A stretch of 64,000 nucleotides of DNA, from contig NZ_LRBG01000036.1 of assembly GCF_001580545.1 (NCBI RefSeq), positions 1 to 64,000 of the forward strand, written 5' to 3'. This document shows positions 42,723-51,155 of this stretch, in pieces. How positions within the stretch are numbered: position 1 is the stretch's first letter; each line of letters begins with the position of its first letter. Source of the DNA: Paraburkholderia monticola. GTDB taxonomy: Bacteria; Pseudomonadota; Gammaproteobacteria; Burkholderiales; Burkholderiaceae. The notes under the pieces were generated by a model. That model searched no databases and was not told where the DNA came from. It was given only the letters and a program-made list of their open reading frames with translations. The position numbers and the translations under genes are program-made.

Positions 42723-44080
42723 CGGAGCGGCGGATGGGTCATCTATTCAGAGAATTTCTCAACGATTTGCGCACCGACTTCAACGCCGCGCCGACCTGCT
42801 ATGGGGACAGTGCCGGCGGCTTCGATACCACCCAATCTTGCCCGGCGAGTGCAGACGTTGCCGTGGTGGGTGGAGGATTGCTCGGCTTGTCGACGGCATT
42901 GGAAATCGCTAGGGCTGGACGTACGGTCGTGGTTCTCGAAGCGCAGACCATCGGCAGCGGTCAATCGATGCGTAGTGGCGGGCAACTGTGGCCCGGCTTC
43001 GACATCCCGCTTTCCGTGCTGGTCGAGATGTTTGGTGAGACGGCCGCAGCCGATGCATGGCATCGTGTGCACGACGCGCTCGACACCGTGCATCAGCGTG
43101 CCGCGACCCATGGCGGTTGCGAGTTTCGTCCTGGGCTGCTGCTCGTGAGCAAGTCGGACTCGCAAGCCAGCTGGATCGAAGAGGAAGCACGGCTGCTCGA
43201 GCGTCTTGGGATCGGCTGGGGTCGCTATGTCGGCCCCGACGATTTGCGCAAAACGTATATCAACTCGCCGCTCTACAACAACGCACTCTATTTCCGCGGC
43301 GATGATGGCAGCCCGCAGTACGGCCACCTCAATCCGCGTTCTTTCACGGTCGCGATCGCTCGGCTGGCGGCTGCCGCGGGCGCCGTACTTTGCGAGCAAA
43401 GCAGAGTCATCGGCATGAACCGCAATCCAGCTGGCGGATATCAGTTGCACACCACGTCCGGCAGCGTCACAGCCGCGCAAGTCGTGCTCGCCACCGGAAT
43501 AGGGGGGATTCGCGACGCGGGTTTGCCGCGCGCCTTCGTGCCCGCGCAGACCCTGATCCTCTGCACCACGCCGATTAGCGCCGACCTCGCCGCCGAGCTG
43601 GTGCCAAGTGGCGCGTGTTTCTGCGATGCATCCGACATTGCGATGAACTATGGACGGCTGATCGACGCAGGCGACGGCAGCGGTCGATTCCGGCTTGCGT
43701 TCGGCGGCGCGGACGCGCTCGTCCAGATCCAATTGGCGTTGAATGTCAATCGCATCCGGCAGGAAATCGGTGTGGTCTTTCCCCAACTGGCGGACATCGA
43801 GATCGAGTCGACCTGGGGCGGACAATGCGACCTGAGTCGCAGCGGCCTGCCCATGCTGCTCGCCCCTGATTCAGGCCTGTACTACGCCGCTGGTTTCTCG
43901 GGTCAGGGACTCGTCACTACGACCTTATATGCCTCCGCGATAGCACAGGCGTTGACCGGACGCTCACGTGAAGGTGTCGAGGCGCTATCTGCGCTGAACC
44001 CCTCTCCATTCGCACGCAGCGGTGTGGTGGCGATGGGGCAGGCCGCGTTTTCCGCGCTGCGAGCGGCTATTTCTGGATAG
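42719..44080 (+). CDS. FAD-dependent amino-acid/amine oxidase (DAO family), STAND partner
   Basis: A 453-residue flavoprotein of the DAO fold, closest in form to gamma-glutamylputrescine oxidase (PuuB) and glycine/sarcosine oxidases. The FAD site is ADVAVVGGGLLGLSTALEIARAG (about 45-67) with VLEAQTIGSGQSMRSGGQ, and the C-terminal site LYYAAGFSGQGLVTT. Such enzymes oxidise amines to imines and release H2O2. Its ATG overlaps the stop of the STAND gene (ATGA), the classic sign of translational coupling. The stretch before the FAD site (about 44 residues) is partly an extra, poorly conserved N-terminus. No polyamine-catabolism genes are nearby, which supports a role tied to the STAND protein. Confidence 0.85.
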   Translation: MTERRMGHLFREFLNDLRTDFNAAPTCYGDSAGGFDTTQSCPASADVAVVGGGLLGLSTALEIARAGRTVVVLEAQTIGSGQSMRSGGQLWPGFDIPLSVLVEMFGETAAADAWHRVHDALDTVHQRAATHGGCEFRPGLLLVSKSDSQASWIEEEARLLERLGIGWGRYVGPDDLRKTYINSPLYNNALYFRGDDGSPQYGHLNPRSFTVAIARLAAAAGAVLCEQSRVIGMNRNPAGGYQLHTTSGSVTAAQVVLATGIGGIRDAGLPRAFVPAQTLILCTTPISADLAAELVPSGACFCDASDIAMNYGRLIDAGDGSGRFRLAFGGADALVQIQLALNVNRIRQEIGVVFPQLADIEIESTWGGQCDLSRSGLPMLLAPDSGLYYAAGFSGQGLVTTTLYASAIAQALTGRSREGVEALSALNPSPFARSGVVAMGQAAFSALRAAISG

Positions 44081-44158
44081 CCCGGCAGGCGCGACGACAG
44101 TCTGCCCGTTCGGCCGCTCGACCGTCGCCATGATTTTAAAAGGTTTTTGGCTCCCAAC

Positions 44159-44178
44159 TCTTATATAAGACATAAGAC
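44159..44178. promoter_or_regulatory. Palindrome plus tandem heptamer upstream of acnB
   Basis: TCTTATATAAGA (44159-44170) is a perfect 12-base palindrome. Overlapping it, ATAAGAC occurs twice in tandem (44165-44171 and 44172-44178). This AT-rich element lies about 110 bases before the acnB start. It is a good candidate binding site for a TCA-cycle regulator (a GntR-type protein would fit), by inference. Confidence 0.55.
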
Positions 44179-44290
44179 ATTTGACCTCGCAGGCGTATTC
44201 CAATTAAAATCGCGCTCAGAGTAGTGCCCGGCACAGCCTCGGAGTGCCTTGAAAGCCTTCCCCTGAACCGCAAATACCAGCAGGTCCCCC

Positions 44291-46876
44291 ATGCTTGAAA
44301 ACTTTCGTGCTCACGTGGCCGCACGCGCCGCGCTCGGCATTCCTTCTCTGCCTCTGACGGCTCAGCAGACCGCCGAGCTGGTGGAACTCCTGACGAACCC
44401 ACCGGCTGGCGAAGAGCAAACCCTGCTCGACCTGATCACCAACCGCGTGCCTGCCGGCGTGGACGAAGCCGCCCGCGTGAAGGCAGGTTTCCTCGCCGCC
44501 GTGGCCAAAGGCGAGACCGCCTGCGCGCTGATCTCGCGCGCTCGTGCCACCGAACTGCTCGGCACGATGCTGGGCGGCTACAACATCCAGCCGCTGATCG
44601 AGCTGCTGTCCGACGCCGAAGTGGGCACCGTGGCCGCCGACGCGCTGAAGAAAACCCTGCTGATGTTCGACCAGTTCCACGACGTCAAGGAACTGGCCGA
44701 GAAGGGCAACGCCAACGCCCGAGCCGTGATGCAAAGCTGGGCCGACGCCGAATGGTTCACCAGCCGTCCGGAAGTGCCGCAAAGCCTGACCATCACCGTC
44801 TTCAAGGTGACGGGCGAAACCAACACCGACGACCTGTCGCCGGCCCCGGATGCCACCACCCGTCCGGACATCCCGCTGCACGCGCTGGCGATGCTGAAGA
44901 ACACCCGTCCCGGCATCACCCCGGAAGAAGACGGCAAGCGCGGCCCGGTCAAGTTCATCGAGTCGCTGAAGGAAAAGGGCCATCTGGTCGCTTACGTGGG
45001 CGACGTGGTCGGCACCGGCTCCTCGCGCAAGTCGGCTACCAACTCGGTGCTGTGGTTCACGGGCGAAGACATTCCCTTCATCCCGAACAAGCGCTTTGGC
45101 GGCGTGTGCCTCGGCGGCAAGATCGCCCCGATCTTCTACAACACGATGGAAGATGCCGGCGCGCTGCCGATCGAACTCGACGTGTCGAAGATGGAAATGG
45201 GCGACGTGGTCGAACTGCGCCCGTACGAGGGCAAGGCCCTCAAGAACGGCGAACTGATCGCCGAGTTCCAGGTCAAGTCGGACGTGCTGTTCGACGAAGT
45301 GCGCGCCGGCGGCCGCATTCCGCTGATCATCGGCCGCGGCCTGACCGCCAAGGCGCGTGAAGCGCTCGGCCTCGCCCCGTCGACCCTGTTCCGCCTGCCG
45401 CAGCAGCCGGCCAACAGCGGCAAGGGCTTCTCGCTGGCGCAGAAGATGGTCGGCCGCGCCTGCGGTCTGCCGGAAGGCCAGGGTGTCCGTCCGGGCAGCT
45501 ACTGCGAACCGAAGATGACCTCGGTCGGCTCGCAGGACACCACGGGCCCGATGACCCGCGACGAACTGAAGGACCTCGCGTGCCTCGGCTTCTCGGCCGA
45601 CCTCGTGATGCAGTCGTTCTGCCACACGGCCGCCTATCCGAAGCCGGTGGACGTGAAGACCCACCAGACGCTGCCGAACTTCATCAGCAACCGTGGCGGC
45701 ATCGCGCTGCGCCCGGGCGACGGCGTGATCCACTCGTGGCTGAACCGCATGCTGCTGCCCGACACGGTCGGCACCGGCGGCGACTCGCACACGCGTTTCC
45801 CGATCGGCATCAGCTTCCCGGCCGGTTCGGGCCTCGTCGCCTTCGCCGCTGCGACCGGCACGATGCCGCTCGACATGCCGGAATCGGTGCTCGTGCGCTT
45901 CAAGGGCAAGATGCAGCCCGGCGTGACCCTGCGTGACCTCGTCAACGCGATCCCGCTGTATGCGATCAAGCAAGGCACGCTGACGGTTGCCAAGCAAGGC
46001 AAGAAGAACATTTTCTCGGGCCGTATTCTCGAAATCGAAGGCCTGCCCGATCTGAAGGTCGAGCAAGCGTTCGAGTTGTCGGACGCTTCCGCCGAGCGTT
46101 CGGCCGCTGGTTGCTCGGTGCACCTGAACAAGGAACCGATCATCGAATACCTCAACAGCAACATCACGCTGCTGAAGTGGATGATCGCCCAGGGCTACCA
46201 GGACCCGCGCAGCCTGCAGCGCCGTATCAAGGCGATGGAGCAGTGGCTGGCCGACCCGCAACTGCTGCAACCGGATGCCGACGCCGAATACGCGGCCGTC
46301 ATCGAAATCGATCTGGCCGATATCCACGAGCCGATCGTCGCCTGCCCGAACGATCCGGACGACGTGAAGACGCTGTCTGATGTCGCCGGCGCCAAGATCG
46401 ACGAAGTGTTCATCGGCTCGTGCATGACCAACATCGGTCACTTCCGCGCGGCATCGAAGCTGCTCGAAGGCAAGCGCGACATCCCGGTCAAGCTGTGGGT
46501 GGCCCCGCCGACCAAGATGGATCAGAAGCAGCTGACCGAAGAAGGCCATTACGGCGTCTTCGGCACGGCCGGTGCCCGTACCGAAATGCCGGGCTGCTCG
46601 CTGTGCATGGGCAACCAGGCACAGGTGCGCGAAGGCGCGACGGTCATGTCGACCTCGACCCGTAACTTCCCGAACCGTCTGGGCAAGAACACGAACGTGT
46701 ACCTCGGCTCGGCGGAACTGGCGGCGATCTGCTCGCGTCTGGGCAAGATCCCGAGCAAGGAAGAGTACATGGCCGACATGGGCGTGCTCAGTGCCAACGG
46801 CGACAAGATCTACCAGTACATGAACTTCGACCAGATCGAGGACTTCAAGGAAGTGGCTGACACCGTCGCGATGTAA
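44291..46876 (+). CDS. acnB: Aconitate hydratase B
   Basis: An 861-residue AcnB, the main TCA-cycle aconitase that interconverts citrate and isocitrate through a [4Fe-4S] cluster. The cluster cysteines are in GSCMTNIGHF and GCSLCMGNQAQ (CxxC). The AcnB-specific order is visible: N-terminal HEAT-like domain (about 1-160), the swivel domain (DDLSPAPDATTRPDIP, GTGSSRKSATNS), then the catalytic core with GGDSHTRFPIGISFPAGSG. The ATG at 44291 gives the family's usual length. It has its own terminator at 46923-46964. Apo-AcnB can bind mRNA in other bacteria; that is known of the family. Confidence 0.98.
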   Translation: MLENFRAHVAARAALGIPSLPLTAQQTAELVELLTNPPAGEEQTLLDLITNRVPAGVDEAARVKAGFLAAVAKGETACALISRARATELLGTMLGGYNIQPLIELLSDAEVGTVAADALKKTLLMFDQFHDVKELAEKGNANARAVMQSWADAEWFTSRPEVPQSLTITVFKVTGETNTDDLSPAPDATTRPDIPLHALAMLKNTRPGITPEEDGKRGPVKFIESLKEKGHLVAYVGDVVGTGSSRKSATNSVLWFTGEDIPFIPNKRFGGVCLGGKIAPIFYNTMEDAGALPIELDVSKMEMGDVVELRPYEGKALKNGELIAEFQVKSDVLFDEVRAGGRIPLIIGRGLTAKAREALGLAPSTLFRLPQQPANSGKGFSLAQKMVGRACGLPEGQGVRPGSYCEPKMTSVGSQDTTGPMTRDELKDLACLGFSADLVMQSFCHTAAYPKPVDVKTHQTLPNFISNRGGIALRPGDGVIHSWLNRMLLPDTVGTGGDSHTRFPIGISFPAGSGLVAFAAATGTMPLDMPESVLVRFKGKMQPGVTLRDLVNAIPLYAIKQGTLTVAKQGKKNIFSGRILEIEGLPDLKVEQAFELSDASAERSAAGCSVHLNKEPIIEYLNSNITLLKWMIAQGYQDPRSLQRRIKAMEQWLADPQLLQPDADAEYAAVIEIDLADIHEPIVACPNDPDDVKTLSDVAGAKIDEVFIGSCMTNIGHFRAASKLLEGKRDIPVKLWVAPPTKMDQKQLTEEGHYGVFGTAGARTEMPGCSLCMGNQAQVREGATVMSTSTRNFPNRLGKNTNVYLGSAELAAICSRLGKIPSKEEYMADMGVLSANGDKIYQYMNFDQIEDFKEVADTVAM

Positions 46877-46922
46877 GCGTGTTGACGGGCTACGGCGGGT
46901 TGTTCTCGTCGTAGCGCCGCAC

Positions 46923-46964
46923 AATGGCGCCGCAGGCTGAACGTCTGCGGCGCCATTTTCTTTT
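46923..46964 (+). terminator. Rho-independent terminator of acnB
   Basis: A 13-base-pair stem AATGGCGCCGCAG/CTGCGGCGCCATT with a 9-base loop (46936-46944) is followed by TTTTCTTTT on the plus strand. It lies 46 bases after the acnB stop. It is the strongest intrinsic terminator in the window. Confidence 0.95.
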
Positions 46965-47015
46965 GGTGTTGCCGAGGCTGCTTTCGAATACCCGACCAGG
47001 CTAGTCAGATAACCC

Positions 47016-47042
47016 TAAAAAATCTGGGGTTATTGCCGTTAG
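47016..47042 (+). promoter_or_regulatory. Sigma-28 (FliA) promoter of the chemotaxis receptor
   Basis: TAAAAAAT (47016-47023), exactly 11 bases, then GCCGTTAG (47035-47042). The consensus for flagellar sigma-28 is TAAAGTTT-N11-GCCGATAA, and the spacing, TAAA and GCCG all match. It lies 64 bases upstream of a methyl-accepting chemotaxis gene, the expected type of target. An overlapping inverted repeat ATAACCC/GGGTTAT (47009-47033) may bind a further regulator. Confidence 0.75.
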
Positions 47043-47105
47043 AGCGTCCATTGACTGACATTCCGGCACCTTCGAATAGAGCGCCGTGCCTCGATAACGA
47101 CCTTC

Positions 47106-48674
47106 ATGCGCAATAACCAACCCGTCACTCAACGCGAATTCGACTTCCCCGCCTCGCAGATGCTTGTCTCGGCGACAGACGTCAAAGGACGCATTCAGTA
47201 CTGCAACCCCGCCTTCATCTCGGTCTCAGGCTTTGCGCGAGAGGAACTGCTCGGCGCGCCGCACAACATGATCCGCCATCCCGACATGCCAGGCGAGGCG
47301 TTCGCCGACATGTGGGACAGTATCCGCGCCGGCCATCCGTGGACCGCGCTCGTCAAAAACCGCCGCAAGAATGGCGACCATTACTGGGTATGCGCGAACG
47401 TCACGCCGGTCATCGAAAGCGGGAAAACCGTCGGCTATCTGAGCGTCCGTACCAAACCGTCGCGCGACGAAGTGCAGCTTGCCGAGTCGACCTACGCGCA
47501 GATGCGCGAAGGCACGTTGCGCTCGCACCGGTTGCGCCGGGGCAAGCTGGTGCGCACCGGGATGGCCGGCAAGCTGCAGGCACTAACACGGTTGTCCGTT
47601 GTGGCGCGCATCGCCATCGGCTATGCGATCGCGCCACTGGCATTTCTGCTCGTCGGTGCAGTGCAGTACGGCGGGATGCCGCCGATACCGTTCTGGACCG
47701 CCGCGGCGGTCTCCGCCGTGCTGGCCGGGTTCGCCTGGTTCGCGCTGAACAGGCAATTGGGTACGCCGCTCGCGCGGCTCTCCAATTTCGCTGCCCGCAT
47801 GGCTGCTGGCGATCTGACGGTCGCAATGAGCGTCGCGAGAAACGGCGATTTCGCGGACGTGCTGAGCGCCCTGAACCAGCTCAAGGCGAACCTTGGGGCC
47901 ATCGTGCTGGATGTGCGTGGCCAGATCGGCGGGGTGGTCGACTCCGCTCGTGAAATGTCGAGCGGCAACGCCGATCTCGCGCGCCGCACTGAGATGCAAG
48001 CGGCCTCGCTCGAAGAAACGGCCGCGACCATGGAGCAATTCACCACTAGCGTCAAAGCCAACGCGGACGCCGCCGCGTCCGCGCTTGGACTGGCCAGGGA
48101 GGCGCAGGATGCCGCGGCGCTTGGCGGCGAGATCGTGGGTCACGTCGAACGAACCATGTCGGGTATCACGTCGGCGTCGAAACGGATTGCCGATATCACC
48201 GGCGTGATCGATGGCATCGCGTTCCAGACCAACATCATTGCCTTGAATGCCGCTGTGGAAGCTGCCCGTGCCGGCGATGCCGGCCGTTCGTTCGCGGTCG
48301 TCGCAACCGAAGTCCGCATGTTGGCGCAACGTTGCGCGGAGTCTGCCAGGCAGATCAAGTCGGTGGTGGATTTGACCGTCGCGGAGGTCTCGCAAGGAAC
48401 GGAACTGATCGACCGTACCGCGTCGCAAATGAAAGTGATCGACGAAACGGTCAGACGCGTGCTGACCATCATCGACGATGTCTCCAATGCAAGCGACGAG
48501 CAGGCCAAAGGCATCACGCAAGTGAATCAGGCCATCACGCACCTCGACAGCGCGACCCAGCAAAACGCCGCGCTCGTGGAGCAGGCGACCGCCACCGCGC
48601 AACGACTGATCGACTCCGCGCATGTCCTCGATGAGACCGTGCGGCTTTTTACCGTTAGCGGGTCGACTGCCTGA
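47106..48674 (+). CDS. PAS-containing methyl-accepting chemotaxis protein (Aer-like)
   Basis: A 522-residue receptor. A PAS domain occupies about residues 15-118 (QMLVSATDVKGRIQYCNPAF, NMIRHPDMP, KNGDHYWVCANVTP), as in the redox sensor Aer. Two membrane segments (about 165-187 and 195-214) form a hairpin, so both ends are cytoplasmic. The HAMP follows (about 216-270) and the signalling tip is DGIAFQTNIIALNAAVEAARAG. It should control CheA in response to redox state or oxygen via flavin binding; no chemotaxis operon is next to it. No strong ribosome binding site is seen at ATG 47106. Confidence 0.9.
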   Translation: MRNNQPVTQREFDFPASQMLVSATDVKGRIQYCNPAFISVSGFAREELLGAPHNMIRHPDMPGEAFADMWDSIRAGHPWTALVKNRRKNGDHYWVCANVTPVIESGKTVGYLSVRTKPSRDEVQLAESTYAQMREGTLRSHRLRRGKLVRTGMAGKLQALTRLSVVARIAIGYAIAPLAFLLVGAVQYGGMPPIPFWTAAAVSAVLAGFAWFALNRQLGTPLARLSNFAARMAAGDLTVAMSVARNGDFADVLSALNQLKANLGAIVLDVRGQIGGVVDSAREMSSGNADLARRTEMQAASLEETAATMEQFTTSVKANADAAASALGLAREAQDAAALGGEIVGHVERTMSGITSASKRIADITGVIDGIAFQTNIIALNAAVEAARAGDAGRSFAVVATEVRMLAQRCAESARQIKSVVDLTVAEVSQGTELIDRTASQMKVIDETVRRVLTIIDDVSNASDEQAKGITQVNQAITHLDSATQQNAALVEQATATAQRLIDSAHVLDETVRLFTVSGSTA

Positions 48675-48714
48675 TCGCGGCTGACGACGCCTGCCATCTA
48701 CAAGCCCTGAACCC

Positions 48715-48746
48715 GGCACGCGGCGCGTCGCTTTTTTGCCGCGCCG
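48715..48746 (+). terminator. Probable terminator after the chemotaxis receptor
   Basis: A GC-rich stretch containing CGGCGCG (48721-48727) and CGCGCCG (48740-48746), with a run of six T between them (48732-48737). A smaller hairpin with the arms ACGC/GCGT sits just before the T-run. Either could end the receptor transcript. It precedes the riboswitch. Confidence 0.5.
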
Positions 48747-48784
48747 CCGGTTTGCCGGTTGACGTATCAGAGCCCTGGCCATTA

Positions 48785-48965
48785 CGCTCTCGCGCTGATG
48801 GTTCCCGGCGACGGGATCAAAAAGGGAACGCAGTAAAGGCCAACGCCTCTAGTCTGCGGCTGCCCCCGCAACTGTGAGCGGCAAGTCCATGCAATTCGAA
48901 GCCACTGGGAAACCGGGAAGGCGGGCATCGGACGTCGACCCGCGAGCCAGGAGACCTGCCATCGA
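48785..48965 (+). ncRNA. Cobalamin riboswitch
   Basis: The region has the conserved elements of the B12 riboswitch: the 5' GCTGATGGTTCCC, the core CTGCGGCTGCCCCCGCAACTG (48854-48874), GCCACTGGG...CCGGGAAGGCGGGC (48901-48926), and the near-universal B12 box AGCCAGGAGACCTGCC (48945-48960). It ends about 100 bases before the TonB receptor start. When bound by adenosylcobalamin such elements shut off transcription or translation of the transporter. Confidence 0.93.
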
Positions 48966-49067
48966 CCGAGGTCCATGCAGCCGCAACGGGCGGGGTGTCC
49001 CAATGCGCAAGCGCCGCTTCACGCGATCGCCCGTTGCAGGGACAGCCCCGACCTCAGGATTTGCTTC

Positions 49068-51020
49068 GTGTTTATCGCATTACCAACGGCTTCCACCACG
49101 GGAGCCTTGCGCCGCCGTGTCATCGGCATCAGTTCCATCGTCGCGGTCTTCGCATGGCACGGCGCACAAGCCGCTCAAGCCGCTCAAACCACCGACGCCA
49201 CCACGCTGCCAGACATCCTCGTCGTCGCCGATACGCAGCATCTCCCGCAATCGTTCGACCAGCGCTACGCGACCACCCAGGTTCTCACCCGCGCGGATCT
49301 CGACCGTCTCGCGCCGCAGGACCCCAGCATCACCCAGGCGCTTGCCACGCTGCCCGGCGTGACGGTCTCGCAGGACGGCGGCCCCGGCGCCATGGCGTCG
49401 GTCAGCATCCGCGGCTCGTCGTCCGCGCAGGTTGCGGTCTTCATCGACGGCATCCGGGTGGGTTCGTCCACGACCGGCGAAGCCGAATGGGCCGACCTGG
49501 CGACTGCGGCATTCGACCGTGTCGAAGTGATCTCCGGGCCTGCGGCCGCCTCGTTCGGCGCCGATGCGGTAGGCGGCGTCGTGCAACTCTTCACGCGCCA
49601 TGCGTCCAACCAGCCGAACCAGACCACGGCCTCATTCGGCGGCGGCTCGAACAAGACTTTTGACACCCAGTTGCGCACCTCGGGCACGGTGCCTTCGACG
49701 GGACCGCTTGCCGCGCTGGGCGGCCTGACCTATTCGCTTGGTCTGCACGACTACAACACGGCGGGCATCGACGCGACCCAACCCTGGGCGCTCGGCCACG
49801 AAGACGGGCGCAATCCGTACCACGCGCAGAACGTGGACGCGCGTCTCGGCTACGCGCACGATACCTGGTCGATTTCGACCTTCATGCTCTACCACCGTTC
49901 GGACCTTTCGTTCGACAACGCGGGCGGCGTCGACCGGCAACTCGATTATCAGTTGACCACGGGCGTCGCGTTCCACCTGGACATCACGCCGACCACGCAG
50001 TTCGACCAGTCGATCGGCTACGCGACCGATCGCGAGTTCCTCTATGCGAACGATCCGACGATTCCCACCGACCAAATCAACTCGACGCGCTTGAGTACCT
50101 CGACGTCGCTCACGCACCAGGAAACGGGACACCCGCTGTTCGGTCAGCCTCTCACGGGCGAGACGAAACTGGCCTATGACTTCACGCGCGAGCAGGCGTT
50201 TCTGCCGGTCGACATCCCGGCCGGCATGCCCGCCCGCAACGATTCGGCAGTCTCGATGCACCAGTCGACCACGCTCGGCCCGTGGACACTGTTCCTCGCG
50301 GGGCGCCACACGATCGTCCAGGGCCAGACGGTCAACACGGGCAACGTCGCGCTCGCGTGGGCGATCACGCCGGTCTATACGGCACGTGTCTCCTACGGCA
50401 ACGCCTTTCGTCTGCCGACGTTCAACGATCTCTACTACCCGACCTACAGCAACCCGAATCTGCAGCCGGAACGCAGCGACAGCATCGAAGCGGCGCTCGA
50501 CGCCACCACGTCGTATGGCACCTTTACGGCCGCCGTCTATGACACGCGCGTACACGACCTGATCTCGTATAACTCGCAGACTTTCCTGCCGGTCAACATC
50601 GGTCGCGCGCACATCCAGGGCCTGGACCTCTCCTATAAAGGCACGCTCGGCAAGTCCACGCCCGTCAGCCTCACCGTCGGGATCCTCAATCCGCAGGACG
50701 TCACCGACGACACCTGGCTGAACCGCCGCCCCCGGCAGACGGTCAACCTGAGCATCGATCACACGTGGGACGAGTTCCAGCTTCACGCGCTCAGTACCGG
50801 TGTCTCGCTGCTCTACAACGGCTCGACGTTCGACGATCAGGCGAACACGATCTATCTGCCGTCCTGGACGACGGTCAGCCTGCGTGCGGCGTACAAGGTG
50901 AACGCGCACCTCGCGTTGTCGGCCTCGCTTGCGAACCTGTTCAACCGGCAGTATGTGACGGCCTACGGCTACAACACCTTGGGACGCACGGCGTTCGGCA
51001 AGATCACTTATACGTTCTGA
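49068..51020 (+). CDS. btuB: TonB-dependent vitamin B12 receptor (BtuB-like)
   Basis: A 650-residue outer-membrane receptor. The signal peptide is RRRVIGISSIVAVFAWHGAQA, followed by a TonB box region (TLPDILVVAD), the plug domain (ITQALATLPGVTVSQDGGPGAMASVSIRGSSSAQVAVFIDG, VISGPAAASFGADAVGG), and a beta-barrel ending in YGYNTLGRTAFGKITYTF with the C-terminal aromatic residue of barrel proteins. The GTG at 49068 has AGGAT upstream; a longer frame from 48975 lies partly in the riboswitch region and is not used. The upstream cobalamin riboswitch fixes the substrate. No btuCDF genes are in the window. Confidence 0.92.
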   Translation: MFIALPTASTTGALRRRVIGISSIVAVFAWHGAQAAQAAQTTDATTLPDILVVADTQHLPQSFDQRYATTQVLTRADLDRLAPQDPSITQALATLPGVTVSQDGGPGAMASVSIRGSSSAQVAVFIDGIRVGSSTTGEAEWADLATAAFDRVEVISGPAAASFGADAVGGVVQLFTRHASNQPNQTTASFGGGSNKTFDTQLRTSGTVPSTGPLAALGGLTYSLGLHDYNTAGIDATQPWALGHEDGRNPYHAQNVDARLGYAHDTWSISTFMLYHRSDLSFDNAGGVDRQLDYQLTTGVAFHLDITPTTQFDQSIGYATDREFLYANDPTIPTDQINSTRLSTSTSLTHQETGHPLFGQPLTGETKLAYDFTREQAFLPVDIPAGMPARNDSAVSMHQSTTLGPWTLFLAGRHTIVQGQTVNTGNVALAWAITPVYTARVSYGNAFRLPTFNDLYYPTYSNPNLQPERSDSIEAALDATTSYGTFTAAVYDTRVHDLISYNSQTFLPVNIGRAHIQGLDLSYKGTLGKSTPVSLTVGILNPQDVTDDTWLNRRPRQTVNLSIDHTWDEFQLHALSTGVSLLYNGSTFDDQANTIYLPSWTTVSLRAAYKVNAHLALSASLANLFNRQYVTAYGYNTLGRTAFGKITYTF

Positions 51021-51155
51021 AGTCAGGCGGTAGCTGCCGCGTGTAAACTGCCTCGATCGGGCGCTGCTGGTCGTTCGCGAGATCACTGACTGATCGATTC
51101 ACGCGAACGCTCAGTCTGCTCGACTCCTCGAATACGCAATCGGAAAAGGGAAGTC

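Noticed and set aside
42719..44080. Reading the oxidase as part of polyamine catabolism (PuuB)
   Set aside because: No puu, gabD or polyamine transporter genes are adjacent, and it overlaps the NTPase gene; the biochemical family resemblance is still noted.
44216..46924. 902-codon minus-strand frame opposite acnB
   Set aside because: It is an antisense shadow; AcnB on the plus strand has the cluster cysteines and family domains along its full length.
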